From Arthrobacter sp. 31Y (lineage in GTDB: Bacteria; Actinomycetota; Actinomycetes; Actinomycetales; Micrococcaceae): 64,000 bases of DNA. The position numbers and the translations under genes are program-made. The DNA lies in the NCBI RefSeq assembly GCF_000526335.1, contig NZ_JAFW01000001.1, forward strand, positions 3,472,001 through 3,536,000, given 5' to 3'. The first letter of the stretch is position 1; each line of letters starts with the position of its first letter. Below, one piece after another: positions 8,446 to 17,696 of the stretch. The notes below the pieces were generated by a model that was not told the origin of the DNA, did not search any database, and saw only the letters and a list, made by a program, of their open reading frames with translations.

Positions 8446-9285
8446 CTAGATTTGGCCGACGGGGAGCTTCTTCTCAGCCTGGAAGACTTCCTCCACGCGA
8501 CCTTGCGCCCAGTATCCGGAGAGCGATACCTGTGAACGTTCCAGGCCGCGCTGCACGAAGAAGATCTCACGGAGTCCCTTCATGTAGCCCCGCTCGCCGT
8601 GAGCGAAGACATCAACGCGTCCGGGCAGCCATTGGGTGTTCCTCAGTGCCTCAAGAAGCAGGTCACTGGACCCCGCTTGAACGCCCTTGCGGAGCAGCCA
8701 GTGCAGCTCCACGCCGGCGGGCGCGGAAATCGGAAGAATGTCGGCCTCGTTATCCACCTCAAGGAAGACAGTGCCGCGGGCATCGGGAGCAAGAGCCTCA
8801 ACACAGGCCGCGATGGCGGGTATGGCGGCGTCGTCGCCTGCGAACAAGTACCAATCCGCGTCAGGTGCGGGGTTGTAGGCCCCGCCCGGACCCGTGAAGA
8901 TCATGGAGTCGCCGGGCTTCGCGGCGGCAGCCCACGGGCCGGCCAGCCCTTCGTCGCCGTGGACCACAAAGTCGATGGCCAGTTCCTGCGCTTCCAAGTC
9001 CACCCAGCGGATGGTGTAGGTCCGGGTGTGGGGCCACTGCTCTCGGGGCATGGTGTCGCGGATGACCCACAAATCCAGCGGGAGTTCGTACTCGACGCCT
9101 GGCTGGGGGAAGACGATTTTGACGTAGCGGTCCACGAATTCGTTGTTCGCGTAGTCGCTGAATCCGGGTCCTCCGGCCACGATCCGCACCATGTGCGGGG
9201 ACAGGCGTTCGTTGCGCAGGACGGTCAGGTTGACCTGCGGACGGGTTTTGCGTGAAGCGGACGAAGTGACGGGGAGTGCAGTCAT
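8446..9285 (-). CDS. Siderophore-interacting protein (FAD-dependent ferric-siderophore reductase family)
   Basis: A cytoplasmic flavoprotein of the SIP/ViuB family (279 aa), which releases iron from imported ferric siderophores by reduction with NAD(P)H. The FAD-binding motif is RTYTIRWVD in the N-terminal beta barrel, followed by FVVHGDEGLAGPWA and GPGGAY. The C-terminal nucleotide-binding half contains WYLFAGDDAAIPAI. The ATG directly abuts a 19-bp IdeR/DtxR box and no Shine-Dalgarno sequence is seen, so the transcript may be leaderless and iron-repressed. The matching regulator gene lies at 30955-31650. It stands alone, without siderophore uptake genes in the window. Confidence 0.93.
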   Translation of the reverse strand: MTALPVTSSASRKTRPQVNLTVLRNERLSPHMVRIVAGGPGFSDYANNEFVDRYVKIVFPQPGVEYELPLDLWVIRDTMPREQWPHTRTYTIRWVDLEAQELAIDFVVHGDEGLAGPWAAAAKPGDSMIFTGPGGAYNPAPDADWYLFAGDDAAIPAIAACVEALAPDARGTVFLEVDNEADILPISAPAGVELHWLLRKGVQAGSSDLLLEALRNTQWLPGRVDVFAHGERGYMKGLREIFFVQRGLERSQVSLSGYWAQGRVEEVFQAEKKLPVGQI

Positions 9286-9304
9286 GTAGGTAAGCCTAAG
9301 CTAA
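9286..9304 (-). promoter_or_regulatory. IdeR/DtxR iron box
   Basis: Read on the minus strand the site is TTAGCTTAGGCTTACCTAC. It agrees with the IdeR/DtxR consensus TTAGGTTAGGCTAACCTAA at 16 of 19 positions. It touches the start codon of the siderophore-interacting protein gene, so bound IdeR would cover the promoter and start. Iron-dependent repression is the expected outcome. Confidence 0.88.
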
Positions 9305-9354
9305 TTACCTGCGCGCCCGCTGAGTATGAGGCGAAGGTTACAACCGACGTGACA

Positions 9355-10122
9355 TTACAGAACAGGCAATTCCCAATTGACGGGCTCCGCGCCCAGGCCC
9401 ATGAGAAGTTCGTTGGTCCGGCTGAAGGGCTTCGAGCCGAAGAAGCCCCGTGACGCCGAGAGCGGACTTGGATGGACCGAGACAATCGACGGCGCGCCGC
9501 CCAGCAGAGGCACAACGCCCTCGGCATCCTTGCCCCACAGGATCGCAACCAGCGGGCTCTGGCGCCCCACGCCGTCGGTGCGGTTGGCGACGGAGGTGAC
9601 GGCCGCCGTCGTGATGGCCTCCCACCCCTTGCCGCGGTGGGAGCCGGCTTTTCCTGCTTCGACGCTGAGGACGCGGTTCAGGAGCAGTACGCCCTGTTCG
9701 GTCCAGGCGCTGAGATCGCCGTGCACCCGGGGTGGCAGGCCAAGGTCGTCGTGGAGTTCGCGGTAGATATTGGCGAGGCTTCGAGGAATGGGGCGCGTAG
9801 GGCGGGAAACGGCGAAGGAAAGCCCGACGGCGTGGCCCGGCGTGGGGTACGGGTCCTGGCCGAGAATCAAGACCTTGACGTCTGCCAGCGGCTGTTTGAA
9901 GGCCCGCAGCAGGTTCTTGGCCGCAGGAAGAACCTGAGCCCCGCTGGAGGATTGGCCGGACACGTAGCTCAGGGTTTCGCGGAGTTGGCTTTCCACAGGG
10001 CGCAATGCATCGGCCCAGTCGGGAGCCACCAACTCTTCGAGCGGCAGCTCACAGAGCGCGGCGAAGCCCGGGTGGGCCGCGTCGGCAGGTTCAAGATCAA
10101 AGAGTGCATCCTCGCCAGTCAC
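9355..10122 (-). CDS. ung: Uracil-DNA glycosylase, family 1
   Basis: This enzyme removes uracil from DNA in base-excision repair. The water-activating motif GQDPY is at residues 88-92, with Asp90 catalytic. It reads [16 protein letters not shown], the actinobacterial variant of GQDPYHGPGQAHGLSF. The minor-groove loop [14 protein letters not shown] is present near the C-terminus. The 255-residue length is slightly above the E. coli enzyme because of an N-terminal extension. It is divergent from the DUF3263 gene and 69 bp upstream of the SIP gene on the same strand. Confidence 0.95.
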   Translation of the reverse strand: MTGEDALFDLEPADAAHPGFAALCELPLEELVAPDWADALRPVESQLRETLSYVSGQSSSGAQVLPAAKNLLRAFKQPLADVKVLILGQDPYPTPGHAVGLSFAVSRPTRPIPRSLANIYRELHDDLGLPPRVHGDLSAWTEQGVLLLNRVLSVEAGKAGSHRGKGWEAITTAAVTSVANRTDGVGRQSPLVAILWGKDAEGVVPLLGGAPSIVSVHPSPLSASRGFFGSKPFSRTNELLMGLGAEPVNWELPVL

Positions 10123-10187
10123 CGCACCATTGTCTCCCGCGCGGCGCTGGCCTGCCGAATGACAGCGTTGTTATTCGCCCGTAACAT

Positions 10188-10208
10188 GGGGGTAGGACAT
10201 TTACCCCC
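10188..10208. promoter_or_regulatory. Inverted repeat GGGGGTA-N7-TACCCCC upstream of the DUF3263 gene
   Basis: Perfect 7-bp arms (10188-10194 and 10202-10208) flank a 7-nt spacer, 23 bp before the GTG start and in the ung/DUF3263 divergent region. It could be an operator or a small leader hairpin. No known regulator is assigned. Confidence 0.4.
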
Positions 10209-10231
10209 AACAAGCGTCGAAGGAGTGTGCC

Positions 10232-10567
10232 GTGGCAGAACCAGCACCGGAACCGATGGCGTCGCAGGCTACAGGTTTCGCGCTCGAGGACCTCGCGGCC
10301 GAGACCCGCAGTGACTCTCCGTTGAGCGAGCGGGACCAGCAGATGCTGGCGCTGGAACGGCAGTGGTGGAAGTATGCCGGGGCCAAGGAACAGGCTATCC
10401 GCGAGCTGTTCGACCTTTCCGCCACACACTATTATCAGATCCTGAACGCTCTGATCGATACCGAGGACGCGTTGGCCCACGATCCCATGCTCGTCAAGAG
10501 ACTGCGTAGACTACGTACGTCCCGCCAGCGTGCGAGGACTGCACGTCGCCTGGGGTCCGACGCGTAA
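10232..10567 (+). CDS. DUF3263 domain protein
   Basis: A small (111 aa) actinobacterial protein whose core LSERDQQMLALERQWWKYAGAKEQAIRELFDLSATHYYQILNALI (residues about 31-75) matches DUF3263. The family looks like a sigma-factor-like or helix-turn-helix fold and has no assigned function. The N-terminal 30 residues are disordered in appearance, and the C-terminus is strongly basic (RLRRLRTSRQRARTARR), consistent with nucleic-acid binding. The GTG start has AAGGAG at ideal distance. The LytR_C gene follows, an arrangement that recurs in actinobacteria. Confidence 0.85.
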   Translation: MAEPAPEPMASQATGFALEDLAAETRSDSPLSERDQQMLALERQWWKYAGAKEQAIRELFDLSATHYYQILNALIDTEDALAHDPMLVKRLRRLRTSRQRARTARRLGSDA

Positions 10568-10616
10568 ATCGCCAGGCAGATCAGTCAGCAGCAACCAGCA
10601 AGGACACGGCTTCACC

Positions 10617-11237
10617 ATGACCAAGTATGCCAAGGACGAATTCGATCAGGTTCCGCAGAACACGTCCCGCCAGGGCGTTCATCGAGACGCCCAAGAGACC
10701 CCGCGCCCCACTCTGTGGCCGGTCCTGACAGTTGGGGCAGTGGCCTTGGTGCTCGGACTGGTGGCCTTCCTGATCCTCCCCAACCTTGGCCTGGTAGCAC
10801 CGGGCGCTGCGTCAAACGTTACGACGCCGGCACCCCAGCAGACATCGACGGCACCGTCAGCTGCACCGAGTGAATCCAGTGGCGCGCCCTCCGCTTCCAG
10901 CGAGCCCAGCACCGAGCCGACCCCGTCGGAATCTCCTTCTGCCACTCCTTCCTCGGCCCCTGTGGACAAGACCACGCCGGTGGCTGTCTACAACGGCGCT
11001 GGAACCGCAGGCTTGGCCGGCCGGGTGGCAGGTCTCGTCCAGGGTGACGGTTGGGCGTTGAGCACGGTAGGGAACTGGGGCGGACTGCCGCAGCAGACGT
11101 CCGTGATCTTCTACAACGCTCCCGGGCAAAAGGCGAACGCCGAGGCCCTGGGGACCTTGCTGGGCATTCAAACCATTGTGGAAACGCCCGAGGTTCAACA
11201 GCCCCTGGTGGTTGTGGCCGGCCCCGGCTTCCAGTAA
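10617..11237 (+). CDS. LytR C-terminal domain membrane protein
   Basis: The 206-residue protein has a short cytoplasmic N-terminus and one transmembrane segment (PVLTVGAVALVLGLVAFLIL, about residues 35-55). A Ser/Pro/Thr-rich extracellular linker follows, then a C-terminal LytR_C domain from about residue 120 (TPVAVYNGAGTAGLAGRVAGLV onward). LytR_C domains occur on envelope-associated proteins, but this one lacks the LCP catalytic domain, so no enzyme activity is claimed. The ATG at 10617 follows AAGGAC. The reading frame stays open to 10530, but that would overlap the previous gene without need. Confidence 0.85.
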   Translation: MTKYAKDEFDQVPQNTSRQGVHRDAQETPRPTLWPVLTVGAVALVLGLVAFLILPNLGLVAPGAASNVTTPAPQQTSTAPSAAPSESSGAPSASSEPSTEPTPSESPSATPSSAPVDKTTPVAVYNGAGTAGLAGRVAGLVQGDGWALSTVGNWGGLPQQTSVIFYNAPGQKANAEALGTLLGIQTIVETPEVQQPLVVVAGPGFQ

Positions 11238-11409
11238 GGACCACGCCCGATCTGGAGGGTCAAAGCTCCAACTCGGTTAAGCCTCAATAACAAAAGCGGT
11301 GCCCTGCCCCTCCACGGCAGCGCGGTGATGGTGACAGTGGTTACAGTGGATTGATTCCGGTACGGAGATCCCGGCAACCGGTCTTGGCTACTGCGAAAGT
11401 GTGGGCATC

Positions 11410-11613
11410 ATGGCTTTGGGAACCGTCAAATGGTTCAACGCCGAAAAAGGCTACGGATTCATCACTGTGGATGAATCCGGCGACGACGTCTTTGTGCATT
11501 GGTCCGCCATCCAGATGGATGGCTTCCGCGCCCTCGAAGAAGGCCAGCGCGTTGAGTTCGAACTGGGGGAGGGCCAGAAGGGTCCGCAAGCCGAAGGCGT
11601 CCGCGTCGCATAG
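11410..11613 (+). CDS. Cold-shock domain protein (CspA family)
   Basis: A 67-residue single cold-shock domain, an RNA/ssDNA chaperone. The N-terminal [18 protein letters not shown] contains RNP1 (KGYGFITV) and the RNP2-like DVFVHWSAI follows. The ATG at 11410 is preferred over an in-frame GTG at 11401 because [10 protein letters not shown] is the standard start. The Shine-Dalgarno is weak (GAAAG, rather far upstream). The gene stands alone, and the 172-bp gap before it holds a short direct repeat (acagtgg twice near 11335-11350). Confidence 0.93.
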   Translation: MALGTVKWFNAEKGYGFITVDESGDDVFVHWSAIQMDGFRALEEGQRVEFELGEGQKGPQAEGVRVA

Positions 11614-11722
11614 CTCGGCGTCGCGCTGTTCAGGGTCGCGTAGTTCGACCGTGGCCTTCACGCCTCTTTCCCTCAGCCCACGGCTGAAAGCCCTTTGTTT
11701 ATAGCGCAAAGTGCAATCTCTG

Positions 11723-11749
11723 CTTGCACTCTCCCCGGTCGAGTGCTAA
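11723..11749 (+). promoter_or_regulatory. CIRCE element 1 (HrcA operator)
   Basis: The two 9-bp arms are CTTGCACTC and GAGTGCTAA, separated by 9 bp. They match the consensus TTAGCACTC-N9-GAGTGCTAA except at two bases of the left arm, which also supplies the -35 box TTGCAC. Confidence 0.92.
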
Positions 11750-11757
11750 TTATTGAT

Positions 11758-11784
11758 TTAGCACTCCTACGGTTCGACTGCTAA
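11758..11784 (+). promoter_or_regulatory. CIRCE element 2 (HrcA operator)
   Basis: The left arm TTAGCACTC is a perfect consensus and the right arm GACTGCTAA has one mismatch, with the standard 9-bp spacer. It lies 8 bp after the first element, so two HrcA dimers could bind side by side. Confidence 0.92.
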
Positions 11785-11883
11785 ATCCGGCCCGGTTAAC
11801 CCCGGCGGTGGACAGGTAGCGAATCCGCGGAGGATCAAGAAACACCTTGGTGGGGTGAGGTTCGGAGCGCGGGGCATACATAG

Positions 11884-13593
<1,710 letters not shown>

Positions 13594-13631
13594 GCCTCCC
13601 GGCTGTAGCGATACAGCAACCAGGTATCACG

Positions 13632-13669
13632 ACGGCGGTCCTCACCTTTTTGGTGGGGGCCGCCGTTTT
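13632..13669 (+). terminator. groL terminator
   Basis: A 15-bp stem (13632-13646 with 13652-13666, two G-U pairs) has a T5 loop and is followed by TTTT, located 38 bp after the groL stop. Confidence 0.9.
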
Positions 13670-13799
13670 GCTGCCCCCGCAAGATCCCCCAAGTAGGTAA
13701 CAGCATATGCATTTTTGAGCGCTCAGAACGACATCTGCTGCTACTCAGTTGGGGGCTAGCACGGTTTTAGTGTCGGTGGGGTCTGGCAGGATTAACCCC

Positions 13800-14897
13800 A
13801 TGACGATTATTGCTGCCGCCGATGGGTCCGCCCTCGGTAATCCTGGGCCGGCCGGTTGGGCCTGGTACGTTGATGACTCCTGTTGGCGAGCAGGGGGTTG
13901 GCCGCACGGTACCAACAACCAGGGTGAATTGATGGCCGTCCTGGACCTGTTCCGTTCCACGGCCCACGTGCCACAAGAAGAGCTGCGGATCCTCTGCGAC
14001 AGCCAGTACGTCATCAACTGCATCACCAAATGGATGCCAGGATGGAAGCGGAAGGGCTGGCGGAAGGCCGACGGCAAGCCCGTGCTGAACGTGGACCTTC
14101 TCAAAGACATCGACCAAGCGATCATTGGCCGCAAATACACCTTCGAATGGGTCAAGGGCCATGCCGGTCATCCCCTCAACGAAGCCGCGGACGAGCGCGC
14201 CCGAGCCGTTGCTACGGCCTATCAGCAGGGCGTCGCCCACCGGGCCGGCCCCGGGTTCCCTGGAGCCCAGGAGCACGGCAAGGCACCGGAGCTTGGCAAG
14301 GCACAGGAACAGGTGAGGTCTCGGCAGGAGACTGAATCACGGGTGCAAGGCCGATCTACTGAGCCTGTCTCTGAGCCCGTCCCTGTCCCTGCAAGCGCCG
14401 GTGCTGGCGTCGCCTCCGTGAGAGCTGGTTCTGCACCCCTTAAGGCTGACCGCAGCCCCCGGCCGCATTTTGAACCCACGCTCTTTGGCGAGTCCGGCAT
14501 CTTTGGCCAAGCCGATCTCTTCAGCGAGCTGGAGGATGTCGCTTCTGCAGAGCAATTGTCGGCAGAGGACACGGTGTTGGCGTTGGAGCGGGAACTGCTC
14601 CGGCCTGACGTGAGGGCGGACATTGGCAGGATCGGTGTGCTGCTCCACCCGGACTTCGCGGAGATCGGCAGTTCTGGAAGGTTCTGGACACGGGACGCCA
14701 TGATGATGGCCTTGGAAGAGGACCCCGGCGAGCCGACCGAACTGGAGATGCTCAGCGCAGACCGGCTGAGCGAGAACACCATCTTGCTGAATTACCGCAG
14801 CTTCGCGCACACAGGTTCAGCGCTCCGGAGCTCTGTCTGGGTGCTGGACCGCGGCCAATGGCGGCTCCGGTTCCACCAAGGGACTGTTGAGGGCTAA
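13800..14897 (+). CDS. Ribonuclease HI fused to a C-terminal NTF2-like (DUF4440) domain
   Basis: The N-terminal 145 residues are a complete RNase HI, which degrades RNA in RNA:DNA hybrids. The catalytic residues are all visible: Asp8 (AAADGSALGNPGP), Glu43 (NNQGELMAV), Asp67 (LCDSQYVI) and Asp131 (NEAADERA), with the His loop at KGHAGHP. A low-complexity linker rich in Glu, Gln, Ser and Pro spans about residues 145-250. The last 110 residues (ALERELLRPDVRADIGRIGVLLHPDFAEIG onward, ending WRLRFHQGTVEG) look like a SnoaL/DUF4440 NTF2-like domain. The ATG at 13800 begins the RNase fold; an upstream TTG at 13749 is not needed. Confidence 0.88.
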   Translation: MTIIAAADGSALGNPGPAGWAWYVDDSCWRAGGWPHGTNNQGELMAVLDLFRSTAHVPQEELRILCDSQYVINCITKWMPGWKRKGWRKADGKPVLNVDLLKDIDQAIIGRKYTFEWVKGHAGHPLNEAADERARAVATAYQQGVAHRAGPGFPGAQEHGKAPELGKAQEQVRSRQETESRVQGRSTEPVSEPVPVPASAGAGVASVRAGSAPLKADRSPRPHFEPTLFGESGIFGQADLFSELEDVASAEQLSAEDTVLALERELLRPDVRADIGRIGVLLHPDFAEIGSSGRFWTRDAMMMALEEDPGEPTELEMLSADRLSENTILLNYRSFAHTGSALRSSVWVLDRGQWRLRFHQGTVEG

Positions 14898-14934
14898 AGC
14901 CGCAGAGCTGGCGCCGGAGGGAAATTACTTATGA

Positions 14935-14979
14935 CCTGCGGGGCTGGCTGTACAGGGGGAAGACAGCCAGCCCCGCAGG
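14935..14979. terminator. Hairpin terminator between convergent genes
   Basis: A perfect 17-bp stem (14935-14951 with 14963-14979) has an 11-nt loop and lies between the converging RNase HI fusion and WXG100 genes. It has no strong T-tract, which is common for actinobacterial terminators. Confidence 0.75.
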
Positions 14980-15012
14980 AGTTTATTGGCGGGGAAGAAC
15001 CGGATAGGGCAG

Positions 15013-15303
15013 CTAGTAGGTGAAGCGCTGGGTGTTGCCCTGCTCCACTTCCGAATAGTTGGTGGCGGCAGAGGACAAGGCCATGGTGATGGATGCCAGG
15101 GAGGCCTCAACCTTGCTCTGGGTCAGAGACCACTCCACCACAAGCGCCTGGAAATTCGTGGCAGCTGTTCCCCGCCAGGTCGCCTCGAGTTCCTCCAGAC
15201 CGCGCCTCATGGTCAGTACATCGGAACTGATGCGATCAACAGTTCCCTTGACGTTGGCTGACTTGAGCTGGAGCAATTCGGTATCGACGGAGATGACGCT
15301 CAT
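15013..15303 (-). CDS. WXG100 family (ESAT-6-like) protein
   Basis: A 96-residue helical-hairpin protein with the WXG motif as Trp43-Arg-Gly (LEATWRGTAATNF). This is the signature of small substrates exported by type VII (ESX) secretion systems, which work as dimers. The ATG is preceded by GAAAGG. No EccC, EccD, toxin or partner WXG100 gene is in the window, so it is an orphan here. It may be exported by a system elsewhere or serve as a chaperone for an LXG-like toxin. Its C-terminus (SEVEQGNTQRFTY) contains a Y-x-E-like acidic stretch but not a clear YxxxD/E signal. Confidence 0.88.
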   Translation of the reverse strand: MSVISVDTELLQLKSANVKGTVDRISSDVLTMRRGLEELEATWRGTAATNFQALVVEWSLTQSKVEASLASITMALSSAATNYSEVEQGNTQRFTY

Positions 15304-15423
15304 TGGTGATGCCTTTCGACGAAGATGTTCCGCGTGTTGCGGGGGATGCGTGGCTACATCATTGAGCCTAAGCAGCCCCCCGCAGGCGCAGAACAGGCAT
15401 TCGTCGCTATGTGGATAACGGAG

Positions 15424-16887
15424 CTATGTGGACAACAGCTCAGCTGATTCCTGATGGAACGGGAGGCTGACCACCAACGTGGCACCGCCGCCGTCGGTCT
15501 CGGCCACCTGGACCGTACCGCCATGCGAGCCCACAATCGCAGCAACAATCGCAAGCCCAAGGCCGCTGCCTCCGGTCTCCCGGGTCCGTGAGGTGTCCGC
15601 ACGGTAGAAGCGCTCGAAGATCTTGTTGGTTTCGGCCTCCGGAATGCCCGGCCCGTGATCGCGGATCTCAATGACAGAAGCGGGGCCGTCAGGTGTTGTT
15701 CGGACACCGACAGCGAGTTCTATGGGGCTGCCCTCGGGGGTGTACCTCAGCGCATTTCCCACCAGGTTCCCTATGACTTGCCGGAGTTTGGCTTCGTCGC
15801 CCTGGACCGGCGCCGCGGTGGGGGAGGCGGCGTCGAGCCCGGTCAGTGTGATGGTCCGATCTCCAGAGGCGGCCTTGGTATCAACCACGGCGTCGTGTGC
15901 AAGGAGCTGCAGGTCCACCGGCTTGAGCTGAAGCGGCCGCTGCTCATCAAGCCGGGCAAGCATCAACAGGTCCTCCACCATGGATCCCATGCGCTTGGCT
16001 TCGCTTTCGATCCTGCCCATTGCCATGGCCACGTCTTCTTTGGTGGCCAAGGCCCCGTGACGATAAAGCTCGGAGAAGCCGCGGATGGTCACCAAGGGGG
16101 TCCGCAACTCATGGGAGGCATCGGCCGCGAAGCGGCGCATACGCCCTTCGGACGCGGCCCGGGCAGCAAAGGAAGCCTCGATGTGGGCAAGCATGGCATT
16201 GAGGGAACCGCCCAGCCGGCCAACCTCAGTGTGGGGGTTATCCACTTCCACGCGGCGGGAAAGATCGCCCGCTGCGATGGCAGCGGCCGTCTTTTCCACT
16301 TTCGCCAAAGGCCGGAAGGACCTTGCCACAGTCCAGGTGGCGATGAAGAACGCCAGGACCAGAGTCAGGAGGCCAACGCCCACAACAACCAGGACTGCAT
16401 GCTCCATCACTTTATCCACGGGAGTGAGCGGCAGCCCGATGATCACTACCCCGTTTTGGCCGTTGGCGGTGACCCCAATGGCCACCACACGCCAGTTGGT
16501 ACCGGCGGTGCCCTTGACTTGGAAGGGGGAGTTGCCGCGGAGCTTGGCTTCAGCTGCGGTGATATTGGTGATCGCCGGGCGATCATTCTGACTGCCGCCG
16601 AAGGGATAGGGCTCCAGGCCGGGTACGTACAGCGTCAGCGAGTAGTCCGTGGGCACGGCGGTGTCGGTAGGAGTCGAGGGGTTGGGCTGGGCCAGCTTGT
16701 CAAAGGACTGCTGATCCTGGGCCAAGGCGACGGCGGCCTTGAGTTTGTCGTCCACCTGGCCTTGCAGGTAACTCTTGACGAGCGTCAACGTTCCAGCGCC
16801 CGTGGCCGTCAGGGCAAGCAGGAGCAGGCCCATGATGATGGCGACGAGCTGCGACCTCAGGGACGCCGATTTCCAGCGAAGCAGCAA
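15424..16887 (-). CDS. Two-component sensor histidine kinase
   Basis: The 487-residue kinase has an N-terminal transmembrane segment (about residues 13-35), an extracytoplasmic sensor region of about 120 residues, a second transmembrane segment (about 165-185) and a HAMP linker (SFRPLAKVEKTAAAIAAGDLSRRVEVD). The HisKA box FAADASHELRTPL follows, with the phospho-accepting His near residue 260. The HATPase domain has the N box (VIGNLVGNALRYTP), G1 (RDHGPGIP) and G2 (GGSGLGLAIV). It begins with TTG, 3 bp after the response regulator stop, so the two are one operon. The signal is unknown. Confidence 0.95.
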   Translation of the reverse strand: MLLRWKSASLRSQLVAIIMGLLLLALTATGAGTLTLVKSYLQGQVDDKLKAAVALAQDQQSFDKLAQPNPSTPTDTAVPTDYSLTLYVPGLEPYPFGGSQNDRPAITNITAAEAKLRGNSPFQVKGTAGTNWRVVAIGVTANGQNGVVIIGLPLTPVDKVMEHAVLVVVGVGLLTLVLAFFIATWTVARSFRPLAKVEKTAAAIAAGDLSRRVEVDNPHTEVGRLGGSLNAMLAHIEASFAARAASEGRMRRFAADASHELRTPLVTIRGFSELYRHGALATKEDVAMAMGRIESEAKRMGSMVEDLLMLARLDEQRPLQLKPVDLQLLAHDAVVDTKAASGDRTITLTGLDAASPTAAPVQGDEAKLRQVIGNLVGNALRYTPEGSPIELAVGVRTTPDGPASVIEIRDHGPGIPEAETNKIFERFYRADTSRTRETGGSGLGLAIVAAIVGSHGGTVQVAETDGGGATLVVSLPFHQESAELLST

Positions 16888-16890
16888 GGG

Positions 16891-17610
16891 TCAGCGCTTC
16901 TCTGCCGTTCGGAGCACGTAGCCCACGCCGCGTTTGGTCTGGATGAGGGCTGCGGCATCGGGATCGATGTCAACCTTGCGTCGCAGGTAAGAGATGTAGG
17001 ACTCCACGATCGAGGCGTCGCCATTGAAGTCGTATTCCCAGACGTGGTCAAGGATCTGGGCCTTGGACAGTACGCGGTTGGGATTGAGCATGAGGTAGCG
17101 CAGGAGCTTGAATTCGGTGGGGGACAGCTCGATCACCGTGCCACCGCGGCGGACCTCATGGGCGTCGTCGTCGAGTTCAAGATCGTCAACGCGGATCACG
17201 GCGTCGTCGTCCTCCAGCGGCTGCGTGCGGCGAAGGACCGCGCGGATGCGTGCCACTACCTCGTCTAGGCTGAAGGGTTTGGTGACGTAGTCATCGCCCC
17301 CGACGGTGAGGCCGGTGACTTTGTCTTCGGTATCGTCCTTCGCCGTCAGGAAGAGGACGGGGAAGTGCTTGCCGGCAGCGCGGAGGCGCCGGGTCACCGT
17401 GAACCCGTCCATGTCCGGCAGCATGACATCCAGGACCGCAAGGTCCGGGGAGTGGAGATCGGCCGCTGCGAGGGCTTCGCGACCGTTGGCGGCCGCAACG
17501 ACCTCGAAGCCTGCAAATCGCAGCGACGTGGACAGCAGCTCGCGGATATTTGGCTCGTCGTCGACAACGAGAAGCTTGGCTTCAGGACCGTTCTTTTTCA
17601 TGACACCCAT
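16891..17610 (-). CDS. OmpR/PhoB-family response regulator
   Basis: A 239-residue transcription regulator partnered with the following kinase. The receiver domain has the acidic pocket VVDDEP, the phospho-acceptor Asp61 (LAVLDVMLPDMDG) and FLTAKDD. The C-terminal winged helix carries ELSPTEFKLLRYLMLNPNRVLSKAQILDHVWEYDFNGD and ends YVLRTAEKR. The ATG at 17610 is preferred over 17601 because GGGAG lies just upstream. That Shine-Dalgarno sequence is itself inside an inverted repeat that could be an autoregulatory site. The neighbour upstream is lysE, probably a separate unit. Confidence 0.95.
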   Translation of the reverse strand: MGVMKKNGPEAKLLVVDDEPNIRELLSTSLRFAGFEVVAAANGREALAAADLHSPDLAVLDVMLPDMDGFTVTRRLRAAGKHFPVLFLTAKDDTEDKVTGLTVGGDDYVTKPFSLDEVVARIRAVLRRTQPLEDDDAVIRVDDLELDDDAHEVRRGGTVIELSPTEFKLLRYLMLNPNRVLSKAQILDHVWEYDFNGDASIVESYISYLRRKVDIDPDAAALIQTKRGVGYVLRTAEKR

Positions 17611-17615
17611 GATGC

Positions 17616-17642
17616 TCCCAGAAACTGGGAGTTTTCTGGACG
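17616..17642. promoter_or_regulatory. Overlapping inverted repeats at the response regulator start
   Basis: TCCCAG-AAA-CTGGGA (17616-17630) overlaps a second repeat, CCAGAAA facing TTTCTGG (to about 17640). Together they cover the Shine-Dalgarno region of the response regulator. It could be an autoregulatory operator or a translation-blocking hairpin; the sequence cannot decide. Confidence 0.4.
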
Positions 17643-17696
17643 TCACATGGGAGCCCCCTGCGTGGCTGAAGCAGCACAAGCGGCTGGAGCAGCACA

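Noticed and set aside
15655..17268. A 537-codon plus-strand frame over the two-component genes
   Set aside because: The kinase and response regulator motifs on the minus strand account for the region.
17616..17642. A terminator for lysE
   Set aside because: The stem is only 6 bp, lacks a T-tract on the minus strand and overlaps the ribosome site of the next gene.
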